A DNA stretch of 64,000 nucleotides from an uncultured Roseobacter sp. (GCF_947491795.1 NZ_CANLKW010000003.1:248001-312000), one strand, 5' to 3'. Shown: positions 43,467 through 52,521, counted from the first letter of the stretch. The notes: generated by a model from the letters alone, not told the origin. Program-made: numbers and translations.

Positions 43467-44935
43467 CCCACGTTGTCCCCGTCTGCAGGATCGGTGAGGT
43501 CAATCCAGATGGTTTTCAGCTCCGTATACTGATCATGGGCGTGAACCCCGTTGTCACGCCCTCCGAAACCGGATTGCTTGTATCCGCCAAACGGCGTCGA
43601 CATATCGCCCTCGCCATAGCAGTTGACTGTGACGGTTCCCGCCCGGATGTCCCGGGCCGCGCGGATAGCCCGGCGGGTGCTGGCGGTGAAAACACTGGCC
43701 GTCAGCCCGTAGTCGGTATCATTGGCGAGAGCGATTGCGGCTTCGTTCGTCGCGACGGTCATGACACAGAGGACGGGGCCAAAAATCTCCTCCCGGGCGG
43801 CCTTGTCCTGCGGGTCGACCTCCAGCACCTGCGGGGTCACATAGGGGCCGGTGTCTTTGCTGCCCAGATAGCCACGCACCTTCCTGCAGTGATCGGCATC
43901 AATCAGCGCACCGATATGGTTTGCCGGATCGAGCGGATCGCCGGTTTTCCAGTCCCGTAACCGCGCGTTTATCCGCTCCATCAGGGGCTCTTTCACATCA
44001 CGGTGTACGATCAGCCGGGACGCCGCAGAACAGTTCTGACCAGCATTCCAGAATGCTGCATTGACGACGTGCCCGGCAACATGATCGAGGTTTTCTGCGT
44101 CTGACAGGACCACGGCCGGGTTTTTGCCACCACATTCCAGCACAACTTTTTTCAGGTTGCTGTCGGCGGAATAGTGCAGGAAACGGCGGCCCGTTTCGGT
44201 CGAACCGGTAAAGCTGACCATGTCAACGCCCCCGTGCCGGCCCAGCGGCTCTCCCACCGCGGGGCCATCTCCGGGCAGAACCTGCAGCACACCGCGCGGA
44301 ACACCCGCCATATGTGCCAGTTCCGCGATACGCAGGGCGGTCAGCGAGGTCTGTTCGGCTGGCTTGACAATTACCGAACATCCCGCCGCCAGCGCAGGGC
44401 CGATTTTCCAGGCCAGCATCATCAGCGGAAAGTTCCACGGCAGCACGGTGGCAACAACACCGACAGGCTCACGTACAATCATTGAAATTGCATCGTCACC
44501 CGCAGGCCCCGCCTGATCATAGATTTTATCGATCGCCTCGGCATGCCATTTCAGGCAATGGATCGTTTCAGGAATATCTGTCAGTTCGCAGTCGCGCACG
44601 GGTTTGCCGGAATCGATGCTTTCCATCACTGCCAGTTCGCGTCGTCGGCGCGTGATGAGTTTGCAAAGTCGGATGAGGACATCTTTGCGATTTGCAGGAT
44701 GCAGCCGCGACCAGTGCCCCTGATCGAAGGCCTCGCGCGCTTTGCGGACGGCCAGGTCAATATCCTCGCCCCCAGCTGTGGAAATCTTCCCAAACTCCTG
44801 TCCGGTTGCCGGATTGATTGTGGGCATATCCGGGCCTGTGCCACGGCGGAACCTGCCATCAATGAAAGGCGACAGAGGCAGGTCCAGGTCCCGGGCAATC
44901 GCCTCGTATTCGGCTTTCGTCAGCAGATCTGTCAT
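43463..44935 (-). CDS. NAD-dependent aldehyde dehydrogenase (PuuC-like)
   Basis: A 490-residue aldehyde dehydrogenase. The active cysteine is in FWNAGQNCSAASR, the glutamate in VVLECGGKNP, the cofactor motif in FTGSTETGR, and TVLPWNFPLM is the family signature. The N-terminus and AEAIDKIYDQAGP are close to PuuC (gamma-glutamyl-aminobutyraldehyde dehydrogenase) and betaine-aldehyde types. It presumably oxidises the aldehyde formed by the FAD oxidase or the DapA-family lyase of the same operon. It overlaps both neighbours by four bases. Confidence 0.88.
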   Translation of the reverse strand: MTDLLTKAEYEAIARDLDLPLSPFIDGRFRRGTGPDMPTINPATGQEFGKISTAGGEDIDLAVRKAREAFDQGHWSRLHPANRKDVLIRLCKLITRRRRELAVMESIDSGKPVRDCELTDIPETIHCLKWHAEAIDKIYDQAGPAGDDAISMIVREPVGVVATVLPWNFPLMMLAWKIGPALAAGCSVIVKPAEQTSLTALRIAELAHMAGVPRGVLQVLPGDGPAVGEPLGRHGGVDMVSFTGSTETGRRFLHYSADSNLKKVVLECGGKNPAVVLSDAENLDHVAGHVVNAAFWNAGQNCSAASRLIVHRDVKEPLMERINARLRDWKTGDPLDPANHIGALIDADHCRKVRGYLGSKDTGPYVTPQVLEVDPQDKAAREEIFGPVLCVMTVATNEAAIALANDTDYGLTASVFTASTRRAIRAARDIRAGTVTVNCYGEGDMSTPFGGYKQSGFGGRDNGVHAHDQYTELKTIWIDLTDPADGDNVG

Positions 44936-45840
44936 GTCGATGCTCCTTCAATTGCAGCAATTGCCGTGTTCATCGTCCGGATGACTTCCTCAAGTTCGCG
45001 CTTTTCGTCTTTGTTGAGCGGTTGCAGAGGTTTGCGCGGCGGTCCTGCATCAATTCCCCGCGTGCTCAACCCGTGTTTGATACATTGAATAAAGGTGCCG
45101 CCCTGCTCCAGAACCCGCATCAACGGCATCATGGCCGACATAATGGCACGTCCTTTGGTGAAATCACCCTCCAGCGCACAGGCGCGGTACAGAGCGATAT
45201 GTGCTTCGGGCGCAAAATTGGATCCTGCGCATACCCAGCTGCGCGCACCCCAGGCAAAAAACTCCAGAGCCTGGTCGTCCATTCCGCAGCTCAGAGCGAT
45301 GTGTGGATAGTCCCGGGCCAGCATATGCAGCCGGTCCGGTTCCCCCGAACTCTCTTTAATTGCGCGGAAATTCGGGCTGCGCCCCAACCGGTCGAGGCAT
45401 TCCGGGCCCATATTGACGCTCATCCTGCCGGGGTAATTGTAGAGCATCACAGGCAGATTTGCAGCGCGATCCACGGCAAGGCAGTGCAGTGCGATCTCGC
45501 GGTCATTCGGGTTGGCATAGGGCGGTGTCGCCACAAGTATGGCGTCCGCGCCCTTGTCGCGTGCAGCTTTGGCAAGCGCCACGCTGTCTTCTGTCCGCAT
45601 GGCGCCGGTGCCAACGATCACTGGCACCCGGCCAGCAATCATTTCCCTGACGGTGTCGATCAGTTCAATCCGCTCGGGCATCGACTGAGCGTAGTATTCG
45701 CCGGTCGTTCCCGCTACAATAAGGCCGTGGACCCCAGCTTCAACCAAAAGATCAATAACGTCATGCAACTCTCTCTTTTTAATTGCATAAGCGTCATCAT
45801 ATGGCGTGACAACCGGCGTGTATATTCCCTCAAACTGCAT
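44932..45840 (-). CDS. DapA-family lyase/aldolase
   Basis: A 302-residue class-I aldolase-fold enzyme. The Schiff-base lysine is in FRAIKESSGEPDR, the catalytic tyrosine in MLYNYPGR, and the phosphate/carboxylate loop in VAGTTGEYYAQS. The family includes dihydrodipicolinate synthase, N-acetylneuraminate lyase and hydroxyproline-pathway deaminases. DapA itself is unlikely, given the catabolic operon and the GntR control. The start overlaps the GntR gene by 11 bases. A hydroxyproline-like or keto-acid substrate is possible but unproven. Confidence 0.8.
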   Translation of the reverse strand: MQFEGIYTPVVTPYDDAYAIKKRELHDVIDLLVEAGVHGLIVAGTTGEYYAQSMPERIELIDTVREMIAGRVPVIVGTGAMRTEDSVALAKAARDKGADAILVATPPYANPNDREIALHCLAVDRAANLPVMLYNYPGRMSVNMGPECLDRLGRSPNFRAIKESSGEPDRLHMLARDYPHIALSCGMDDQALEFFAWGARSWVCAGSNFAPEAHIALYRACALEGDFTKGRAIMSAMMPLMRVLEQGGTFIQCIKHGLSTRGIDAGPPRKPLQPLNKDEKRELEEVIRTMNTAIAAIEGAST

Positions 45841-46531
45841 CTTTTTCCTTTCGCGCCACCAGGTCTACAGGCAGCGGATCGGGGCGCACAAAACGCTCGA
45901 TACTGTCCCGGGACAGATCCCAGTGCTGCAGTGTCAGTTCTATGGCGAGATCACCATCCCGGGCATCGATTGCACAGATCAATGCGTCGTGCTGCTCTGA
46001 AGCACGCGTGACAAGTGACGCTTCACGAGGGCCTGCAGGGCGGTAGAAGGTCTGGCTCAACCGGGTGTGATCAATGAGCAATCGGTTCAGGGCAGCGACC
46101 AGATAGGGGTTCTGCGCCATCTCGCCGATCAGCGCGTGGAACCTGTGATTGCAAAGTGCTGCAGCGGGCGCGTCCCCTTCTGATGTGCAGTTTGCAAACT
46201 CAGCCTGCGCTCTTTGCAAATCAGACAACTGCGCCCCTGTCCTGTTTTCTGCTGCCAGCCGGCTGATGTTGGCATAGACCATCGGTGCTGTCTGAAAAAA
46301 CGTGCGCATTGTTGTCACGTCCATCGAGGCCACTTTGGCGCCTCTGTTCTCGCGTATCGACAGATACCCATCCCCGGCAAGACGCTGCAATATTTCCCGC
46401 AAGGGCGTGCGCGACAGACCGAAATGCGCGGCGAGCGAGGCTTCATCCAGCAGCATGCCCGGCTCCAGCTCCATCCGCAGAATGCGCAGCTTAAGCTCGT
46501 CGAGACAGGCCTCTTTTGATACCCGTGGCAT
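45830..46531 (-). CDS. GntR-family (FCD domain) regulator of the MttB operon
   Basis: A 233-residue regulator: N-terminal winged helix (LLDEASLAAHFGLSRTPLRE) and C-terminal all-helical FCD ligand domain with metal-type histidines (NHRFHALIGEMAQN; ASEQHDALICAI). ATG 46531 follows AAGGAG. It is the first gene of the operon and its stop lies inside the DapA-family gene, so it is autoregulated with the pathway. A 21-bp inverted repeat lies 11 bases upstream of the start codon. Confidence 0.88.
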   Translation of the reverse strand: MPRVSKEACLDELKLRILRMELEPGMLLDEASLAAHFGLSRTPLREILQRLAGDGYLSIRENRGAKVASMDVTTMRTFFQTAPMVYANISRLAAENRTGAQLSDLQRAQAEFANCTSEGDAPAAALCNHRFHALIGEMAQNPYLVAALNRLLIDHTRLSQTFYRPAGPREASLVTRASEQHDALICAIDARDGDLAIELTLQHWDLSRDSIERFVRPDPLPVDLVARKEKDAV

Positions 46532-46541
46532 GGCTTCTCCT

Positions 46542-46562
46542 TTGTATACAATATGTATACAA
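46542..46562. promoter_or_regulatory. GntR operator inverted repeat
   Basis: TTGTATAC and GTATACAA are perfect inverted halves with a five-base AATAT spacer. FCD-type GntR proteins bind such TNGTNNNACNA-like dyads. The repeat lies between the start of the GntR gene and the upstream CoA ligase gene's stop, so it probably overlaps the operon promoter. Confidence 0.8.
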
Positions 46563-46665
46563 AAAGACTGTGCCATAGGTCTGTTTGCGACGTGTCCGCA
46601 TTGCAAACTGCCGCTTTTCGCCCGATTTCATCGGATGTGCCCCGGTGCGTGCCGTTTCACGCCCT

Positions 46666-48171
46666 TTACCCTTTCCGGAGAATCGCTCTCAGATCCGTCT
46701 TGAGAACCTTGCCGTAGTTGTTCTTGGGCAGCTCCTGAACAAAGATGTAGTCCCTGGGTCGTTTAAACCGCGCGATACGAGCCAGGCAAAGGCGATCCAG
46801 CTGTGCGGGATCTGCATGTCCGACCACGAAAGCCACCACTTCCTCGCCCCACTCCGCATGCGGCCGCCCGACAACGGAAACCTCTTCAACGCCCGGGTCC
46901 GTCTGCAGAACCTCTTCCACCTCCCGGGGATAGACATTTGATCCGCCGGTAATGATCATATCGCGGGACCGGTCACGCATGGTGACATAGCCCGCGTCGT
47001 CTATAAACCCCATGTCGCCCGTCATCAGCCAGCCATTGCGCAGCGTGTCCGCCGTTGCCTTTGCGTTCTGCCAGTATCCGGGCATAACCGTATCCCCGCG
47101 CACCATGATTTCTCCATGTGAGCCCGGTGCAACCGGCATACCCTGCTGGTCCCCGATCCTGACCTCAACTGCGGCCTGGGCGCGACCGACCGACTGCAGC
47201 CGCGCAGCCCGGTCAGGGTGCGTGCGGTCCGCCACATCGTGACGCGACAGGGCCGTGATGCCCATCGGGCACTCCCCCTGTCCGTAAATCTGGACAAAAA
47301 CCGGGCCAAATGTCTCTGTGGCCTCGATAATATCGGCGTTGTACATCGGCCCACCTGCATAAACGACCGTGCGCAGCCCCTCTCCGGACAGACCATGTGC
47401 ACGGGCATGGCGGGTCATCCGCTGCACCATTGTCGGCGCGGCAAACATCTGAACACTGCCGAAATGCGCGCTCAGCGAAAAAATCTCAGCGGGGTCAAAA
47501 CCGCCTGACAACGGACAGACATGCCGCGCCCCGACGCGCACATGCATCATGTTGTAAAGCCCTGCGCCATGGCTCATCGGCGCGGCATACAGCACAGCGT
47601 CGCCCGGCAGGACAGGATCGACATCCAGCGCGTAACACAGGCTCATGGCAAAGAGCATGCGGAAGGTGATCATCACGCCCTTGGGCCTGCCTGTGGTGCC
47701 GGATGTGTAAAAGAGCCAGGCCAGATCAGATGCGGCGCGGTCCGCAACCGCCATGAGAGGCCGGTGCGCTGTTACAGCCTCAAAAGCATCCTTTTCCGTA
47801 TCGATGACCCTGCCAGACACACCTGCCTGGATCAAAGCCTCTGCCAGAGCACCGGAGCCAAAGGTGACGGCAGCACCGGCATCAGAGATAATGAATGCTG
47901 CTTCCTTGCCGTGCAGCTTGGAATTGATTGGCACAACCACCGCACCGGCACACCAGACGCCATAAAAGATGATCAGAAAATCGGGGCTGTTGCTCATGAA
48001 CAGGGCAACGCGGTCACCGGGCTGCACGCCCTGCGCTTTCAGCCATCCCGCAACAGCCAGCGCACGCTGGAAAAAGGTCTGGTAGTCAGCCACACAGGTC
48101 TCGCCGGCAAAAAGAGCCGGTCTGTCGGGCGTCAGTGCCGCGGTTTGGGCCAGCCAGTTTGCAAGGTTCAT
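46666..48171 (-). CDS. AMP-forming acyl-CoA synthetase
   Basis: A 501-residue ANL-superfamily ligase. The P-loop is FYTSGTTGRPKGVM, the middle motif FVQIYGQGECPMG, the hinge LMTGDMGFIDDAGYVTMRDR, and the C-terminal lysine in NNYGKVLKTDLR. The substrate is a carboxylic acid, not specified by the sequence. ATG 48171 has GGGGGGAA upstream, and the frame extends about 50 codons earlier into non-coding sequence. It lies 134 bases upstream of the GntR-led operon on the same strand. The operator suggests the operon has its own promoter, so shared function is only possible. Confidence 0.82.
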   Translation of the reverse strand: MNLANWLAQTAALTPDRPALFAGETCVADYQTFFQRALAVAGWLKAQGVQPGDRVALFMSNSPDFLIIFYGVWCAGAVVVPINSKLHGKEAAFIISDAGAAVTFGSGALAEALIQAGVSGRVIDTEKDAFEAVTAHRPLMAVADRAASDLAWLFYTSGTTGRPKGVMITFRMLFAMSLCYALDVDPVLPGDAVLYAAPMSHGAGLYNMMHVRVGARHVCPLSGGFDPAEIFSLSAHFGSVQMFAAPTMVQRMTRHARAHGLSGEGLRTVVYAGGPMYNADIIEATETFGPVFVQIYGQGECPMGITALSRHDVADRTHPDRAARLQSVGRAQAAVEVRIGDQQGMPVAPGSHGEIMVRGDTVMPGYWQNAKATADTLRNGWLMTGDMGFIDDAGYVTMRDRSRDMIITGGSNVYPREVEEVLQTDPGVEEVSVVGRPHAEWGEEVVAFVVGHADPAQLDRLCLARIARFKRPRDYIFVQELPKNNYGKVLKTDLRAILRKG

Positions 48172-48314
48172 CTGTTCCCCCCGTTTTTCGGCAAGGATAC
48201 GGGCGGTACGGACCGGTGCAAGAGGCGGGTTTCCATGGCGTAACCCTTGGCCTATAACAGGCAGGCAGAAAGGGGCCGGGACAGACAAGGCCCGCCCAAT
48301 GGTTGAGGACTTAC

Positions 48315-48806
48315 ATGACAAAGAAGAATCATGACGCGGACGTGGCCTTTATCCAGGCCCTGGCGGAATTGCTGCGGGAAAACGATCTGACCGAGCTTCA
48401 GGTCAAACGGGACTATGGCACCGATGACAGCCTGAATGTGCGGGTCAGCCGCCACATCCAGCAGGTCGCGGTTCAGGCCGCACCGGTGGCACAGGCGGCA
48501 GCACCTGCCCCGGCCGCCGCAGCGCCGGCAGCAGCAGCAGCGACGGCAGAAGCAGACGACCCGGCAGACCTGCCAGGCGCGGTGACATCGCCGATGGTCG
48601 GCACCGTCTACATGCAGGCCGAACCGGGTTCGGACCCCTTTATCAGTGTCGGTGCAAAAGTGGCCGAGGGCGACACACTGCTGATTGTCGAGGCGATGAA
48701 AACAATGAACCACATCCCGGCGCCGCGTTCCGGCACGATCCGGCGCATTGTCGTCGAGGATGGTGCCGCTGTTGAATTCGGCACACCTCTGGTCATCCTC
48801 GAATAG
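48315..48806 (+). CDS. accB: Biotin carboxyl carrier protein of acetyl-CoA carboxylase
   Basis: A 163-residue carrier. The N-terminal helical part (DVAFIQALAELLRENDLTEL) is followed by an alanine/proline-rich flexible linker (about residues 58-87) and a biotinyl domain with the lysine in VEAMKTMNHI. ATG 48315 follows GAGGA; a TTG four codons upstream is less likely. It carries the carboxylated biotin between AccC and AccAD in fatty acid synthesis. It is 12 bases from accC and divergent from the CoA ligase gene. Confidence 0.95.
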   Translation: MTKKNHDADVAFIQALAELLRENDLTELQVKRDYGTDDSLNVRVSRHIQQVAVQAAPVAQAAAPAPAAAAPAAAAATAEADDPADLPGAVTSPMVGTVYMQAEPGSDPFISVGAKVAEGDTLLIVEAMKTMNHIPAPRSGTIRRIVVEDGAAVEFGTPLVILE

Positions 48807-48818
48807 GAGGGTGCGCCC

Positions 48819-50171
48819 ATGTTCAGTAAAATCCTGATTGCCAACCGCGGCGAAATTGCGCTGCGCGTTGTCCGGGCGGCGCGCGAGATGGGCGTGGCAA
48901 CTGTTGCCGTGCATTCCACTGCGGACAGCGATGCGATGCATGTGCGGATGGCCGACGAATCCGTCTGTATTGGCCCGCCGGCGGGCACGCAGAGCTATCT
49001 GTCGGTGCCCGCGATCATCTCTGCCTGCGAGATCACCGGAGCAGAAGCCATTCACCCCGGCTATGGGTTTTTGTCCGAAAATGCCCAGTTTGTTCAGGTG
49101 GTTGAAGACCACGACCTGACATTCATCGGCCCGACGGCGGAGCACATCCGCATCATGGGCGATAAGATCACCGCCAAAGACACCATGAAAAAGCTCGGGG
49201 TGCCCTGTGTGCCCGGCTCTGAAGGAGGGGTTGCTACGCTTGAGGACGCAAAGCGCATCGGCGAAGAGATCGGCTATCCGGTAATCATCAAAGCCACAGC
49301 GGGCGGCGGCGGACGCGGCATGAAGGTTGCCCAGAATGCAGCAGGCATGGAAAAAGCGTTCATGACAGCGCGCGCCGAAGGCAAATCCAACTTTGGCAAT
49401 GACGAAGTCTACATCGAGAAATATCTGACCACGCCCCGGCACATCGAAATTCAGGTGTTCGGCGACGGCAAGGGCCGTGCGGTGCATCTGGGGGAGCGTG
49501 ACTGCTCGCTGCAACGCCGCCACCAGAAAGTCTTTGAAGAGGCGCCAGGCCCCGCAATCTCGCCCGAGGAACGCGCGGCCATCGGCAAAACCTGTGCCGA
49601 AGCGGTAGCGCGCATCAACTATATCGGCGCTGGCACGATCGAATTCCTGTACGAGAACGGCGAGTTCTATTTCATCGAGATGAACACGCGTCTGCAGGTG
49701 GAACACCCCGTGACCGAGGCCATTTTCGGTGTCGATCTGGTGCGGGAACAGATCCGCGTGGCATCCGGGATGGATATGTCCTTTGTGCAGGAGGACCTGA
49801 AAATCAATGGCCATGCCATTGAGGTTCGGATCAACGCGGAAAAGCTGCCCAACTTTGCGCCCTGCCCGGGTCGGATCACGCAGTATCATGCGCCGGGTGG
49901 CCTGGGCGTGCGGATGGATTCCGCGCTCTATGACGGCTACTCGATCCCGCCCTACTACGACAGCCTCATTGGCAAGCTGATTGTGCACGGTCGTGACCGC
50001 CCGGAAGCGCTGGCGCGGCTGAAACGCGCGCTGGGAGAGCTGATTGTGGATGGCGTGGACACCACCGTGCCGCTCTTTCATGCGCTGCTCGAAGAAGAAG
50101 CGGTGTTGTCAGGCGGGTACAATATTCACTGGCTGGAGCATTGGCTCGAGACCAATCTCGGCGGCGGCTGA
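48819..50171 (+). CDS. accC: Biotin carboxylase of acetyl-CoA carboxylase
   Basis: A 450-residue biotin carboxylase. ATP-grasp features are [33 protein letters not shown], and the metal/carboxylation region [18 protein letters not shown]. Length equals that of E. coli AccC. It carboxylates AccB-bound biotin using bicarbonate and ATP, the first step of fatty acid synthesis. The order accB-accC-aat is conserved in Rhodobacterales. Confidence 0.96.
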   Translation: MFSKILIANRGEIALRVVRAAREMGVATVAVHSTADSDAMHVRMADESVCIGPPAGTQSYLSVPAIISACEITGAEAIHPGYGFLSENAQFVQVVEDHDLTFIGPTAEHIRIMGDKITAKDTMKKLGVPCVPGSEGGVATLEDAKRIGEEIGYPVIIKATAGGGGRGMKVAQNAAGMEKAFMTARAEGKSNFGNDEVYIEKYLTTPRHIEIQVFGDGKGRAVHLGERDCSLQRRHQKVFEEAPGPAISPEERAAIGKTCAEAVARINYIGAGTIEFLYENGEFYFIEMNTRLQVEHPVTEAIFGVDLVREQIRVASGMDMSFVQEDLKINGHAIEVRINAEKLPNFAPCPGRITQYHAPGGLGVRMDSALYDGYSIPPYYDSLIGKLIVHGRDRPEALARLKRALGELIVDGVDTTVPLFHALLEEEAVLSGGYNIHWLEHWLETNLGGG

Positions 50172-50183
50172 CGCGGGGCTGCG

Positions 50184-50816
50184 ATGCAGCTGACGCCTGA
50201 ACTTCTCATGCAGGGGTATGCATCGGGCATCTTTCCGATGGCCGAGCACCGTCACGACGATGAGGTTTTCTGGGTCGATCCGCGCCGCCGGGGCATTCTG
50301 CCGCTGGATGGGTTTCACATATCGCGTTCGCTGCGCCGCGACATGCGAAAGTCCGGCTTCACGGTTACCATCAATGAGGGTTTTGAGGCCGTGGTAGACG
50401 CCTGCGCCGACCGGCCGGATACCTGGATCAATGAGACGATCCGCGATCTCTATCTGGCTTTGCGGGAACGGGACCAGGCGCACTCGCTCGAAATCCGCGA
50501 TGATGGCGCGCTGGTGGGCGGTGTTTATGGCGTGACACTGGGGGCCGCTTTCTTTGGCGAGAGCATGTTCTCGCGGCGCACGAATGCGTCAAAAATTGCA
50601 CTGGCCTGTCTGATCGACCGTTTGCGCGACGGCGGATACCGGCTCTTTGACACACAGTTTCTCACGGCGCATCTGGCCTCGCTGGGCGCACAGGAGATTT
50701 CGCGCAAGCAGTACCGCGCGCTGTTGCGCACGGCAATCGAGCACAACGCCGACTTTCACGCAGCACCGGTTCGCAGCCTTCAGGAGGTTGTGCAGCGCAT
50801 GACCCAGATGTCGTAA
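50184..50816 (+). CDS. aat: Leucyl/phenylalanyl-tRNA-protein transferase
   Basis: A 210-residue Aat. Typical segments are LLMQGYASGIFPMAEHRHDD, FWVDPRRRGILPLDGFHISR and AAFFGESMFSRRTNASKIAL, then FDTQFLTAHLASLGA. The enzyme attaches Leu or Phe to proteins with N-terminal Arg or Lys, marking them for ClpSAP degradation. It is slightly shorter than E. coli Aat. It lies 12 bases after accC. Its last 37 bases overlap the convergent DUF2155 gene. Confidence 0.95.
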   Translation: MQLTPELLMQGYASGIFPMAEHRHDDEVFWVDPRRRGILPLDGFHISRSLRRDMRKSGFTVTINEGFEAVVDACADRPDTWINETIRDLYLALRERDQAHSLEIRDDGALVGGVYGVTLGAAFFGESMFSRRTNASKIALACLIDRLRDGGYRLFDTQFLTAHLASLGAQEISRKQYRALLRTAIEHNADFHAAPVRSLQEVVQRMTQMS

Positions 50817-51139
50817 CGTGCATGATCCATTGCAGAAAGTGCGGGGGTCGAGGCGATCATCCAGCCGGAAAACACCTCTGCGTCCCGGTTGGTATCGCGG
50901 ATGCGCAGGGCTGCAAATGCGTCGCCCGCCGGGTTGCCCACAGGATAGCGGCAGGCGCTGAGTGAAATCTGCAGGGCCCCGAATGTGGCCGTTTCACCGA
51001 CCGGCAGATCGATGTCGTAGACAAGGCCGTTGATCTTATCGAGGCCGCGCAAAATCACGCCCGGCGCATCGGTCGCGGCCTGCTGGGCGGAGACAGCCGT
51101 CCCCAGCAGCACTGCAGCACAGACCGCCGCCGTTTTCAT
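50780..51139 (-). CDS. DUF2155 periplasmic protein
   Basis: A 119-residue exported protein: signal peptide (TAAVCAAVLLGTAVSAQQ), then the DUF2155 core GLDKINGLVYDIDLPVGETA, two cysteines (LSACRYP and VMRCTTS) that could pair, and FSGWMIASTPALSAMDH. Family members are alphaproteobacterial and uncharacterised; they usually sit next to mlaD and the NDUFA12-type gene, as here. The start overlaps the mlaD stop as ATGA. The 3' end overlaps aat on the other strand. Confidence 0.88.
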   Translation of the reverse strand: MKTAAVCAAVLLGTAVSAQQAATDAPGVILRGLDKINGLVYDIDLPVGETATFGALQISLSACRYPVGNPAGDAFAALRIRDTNRDAEVFSGWMIASTPALSAMDHARYDIWVMRCTTS

Positions 51140-51582
51140 TCGGACTGGCCGCCCACAAACTTGAGCAACAGGCTGATCAGACTGACGGCACCCTGAGTGT
51201 CTTCGATGGTGTCGCCCGGCTCGTAATAAAACGGGGAGCCACCTGGCACGATTTCCACAAAATTGCCGCCCAGAAGGCCTTCGGAGGAGATCACGATCGC
51301 GCTGTCATCGGGGATTTCGATCCCCTGCTGTACCAGCACTGTCGTGTCTGCACGGTATGTCTCGGGGTTCAGCGTGACCTCGGTGACAGAACCCACACGG
51401 ACCCCGGCCAGACGCACCTCGGAGCCGACGCTGACGCCTTCCATGCTGCGGAAACTGGCTTCCAGCGGGTAGCCGGCAGAACCGCCGGAAAACCCGGAGA
51501 CCTGGCCTGCATAAACCACAAAGGCAACGGCGGCGGCCAGTACGGCAGCCCCTGTCAGTACTTCGGTCGTATTCTCAGCCAT
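51136..51582 (-). CDS. mlaD: MCE-domain lipid transport protein MlaD
   Basis: A 148-residue single-MCE-domain protein. An N-terminal membrane anchor (LTGAAVLAAAVAFVVYAGQV) is followed by the MCE core YPLEASFRSMEGVSVGSEVR and DSAIVISSEGLLGGNFVEIV. MlaD forms a hexameric ring in the inner membrane that moves phospholipids between membranes. ATG 51582 lies eight bases after the NDUFA12 stop; the longer frame overlaps that gene. mlaE and mlaF are not in this window. Confidence 0.9.
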   Translation of the reverse strand: MAENTTEVLTGAAVLAAAVAFVVYAGQVSGFSGGSAGYPLEASFRSMEGVSVGSEVRLAGVRVGSVTEVTLNPETYRADTTVLVQQGIEIPDDSAIVISSEGLLGGNFVEIVPGGSPFYYEPGDTIEDTQGAVSLISLLLKFVGGQSE

Positions 51583-51589
51583 GTGATGC

Positions 51590-51973
51590 TTACTCCGGCG
51601 TCCAGGCCTCGTAATCGCTGCGCGGCGCGGGATCACCCTTGCGGATCGATCCCTGAGGCGCGTAGGCGAGAGCCGTGCCTGTCAGATTTTCCTGATGCGG
51701 TTTTTCCCAGGATTTATGCGCCAGCGGCTTGTCCGTGGGCGGTGCATCCCAGGTGTGATGCAGCCAGCCGTGCCAGTCCGGGTCAACACGGCTGGCCTCG
51801 GCCTCGCCGTTATAGATCACCCAGCGGCGCGATTTGTCCTTGTTTTCATAGAAAATATTGCCCTGGCTGTCCTCTCCGACGCGGATGCCATGACGGGACG
51901 TCCAGAGCTGTGTGTTCAGCGTCTGGCCGTTCCACCAGGTCACGGCGCGCAGCAAGGTGTTCAGTATGCCCAT
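51590..51973 (-). CDS. NDUFA12/B17.2-type complex I accessory subunit
   Basis: A 127-residue homolog of mitochondrial complex I subunit NDUFA12. The conserved core is [32 protein letters not shown] and [16 protein letters not shown]. Alphaproteobacteria carry this accessory subunit, which binds the peripheral arm. ATG 51973 follows CGGAGA; the frame extends upstream without a ribosome site. It is the first gene in the unit with mlaD and DUF2155. Confidence 0.92.
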   Translation of the reverse strand: MGILNTLLRAVTWWNGQTLNTQLWTSRHGIRVGEDSQGNIFYENKDKSRRWVIYNGEAEASRVDPDWHGWLHHTWDAPPTDKPLAHKSWEKPHQENLTGTALAYAPQGSIRKGDPAPRSDYEAWTPE

Positions 51974-52070
51974 GGGTTTGTCTCCGGTCGCACTGTTCCC
52001 CCACATATGGCCGATCACAGGGCAAAGGTCCAGCGTGATGCGGGGGCAGACCTGCGGCTTTCTGCCCGGA

Positions 52071-52439
52071 TCAGCCCGCGCCGGGCAACAGAGCAGTCAC
52101 CTCGATCTCGATACGGAATTTCGGATCAATCAGACCGCATTCGATCATCGTTGCTGCGGGGGGCTCGGCACCGAAGGCTTCGCGCAAAACAGGCCAGCAG
52201 GGTTCAAACTCGGCACGGTCGGGCAGCATATAGGTGACGCGGACCACATCGCCGAAACCACACCCCGCTTCGGCCAGTGCTTTGCTGATGGTGTCCAGGG
52301 CCGCGCGGCACTGCTCTGCCACTGTGTCGCCCTCGCCCACGGTGCCCGCCACATGCACCCAGCCGCCCGCGATCACCACGCGGCAATAGCCGATTTTACT
52401 CTCGAATGCGCCGCCGGAATGGATACGTGTGATGCTCAT
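52071..52439 (-). CDS. RidA-family protein
   Basis: A 122-residue member of the RidA/YjgF family. [20 protein letters not shown] and the C-terminal [14 protein letters not shown], with the arginine needed for enamine/imine hydrolysis, are visible. RidA proteins remove reactive 2-aminoacrylate made by PLP enzymes. It lies between clpX and the NDUFA12-type gene. Its upstream region holds five CGTCGGT repeats at 11-base spacing, 32-82 bases before the start. Which imine it acts on is unknown. Confidence 0.88.
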   Translation of the reverse strand: MSITRIHSGGAFESKIGYCRVVIAGGWVHVAGTVGEGDTVAEQCRAALDTISKALAEAGCGFGDVVRVTYMLPDRAEFEPCWPVLREAFGAEPPAATMIECGLIDPKFRIEIEVTALLPGAG

Positions 52440-52470
52440 GTTGCCCTCGCTTTTGTCTGTCTGTGCGAGC

Positions 52471-52521
52471 CGTCGGTGGCACGTCGGTAAAGCGTCGGTT
52501 TCACGTCGGTATTACGTCGGT
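52471..52521. repeat. Five CGTCGGT heptamers at exact 11-bp spacing
   Basis: CGTCGGT begins at 52471, 52482, 52493, 52504 and 52515, each followed by four variable bases. A period of 11 places every copy on nearly the same face of the helix. The array lies just upstream of the RidA-family gene and downstream of clpX. The 7+4 layout is like tandem sites of OmpR/PhoB-type regulators. Confidence 0.9.

Noticed and set aside
44932..45840. Biosynthetic dihydrodipicolinate synthase dapA
   Set aside because: It sits in a GntR-controlled catabolic operon, and the family has many non-biosynthetic members.
48252..50081. A 609-codon minus-strand frame opposite accB and accC
   Set aside because: Antisense of two clear housekeeping genes; no motifs of its own.
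52471..52521. A CRISPR array
   Set aside because: The repeats are seven bases with four-base spacers, far too short, and no cas genes are near.
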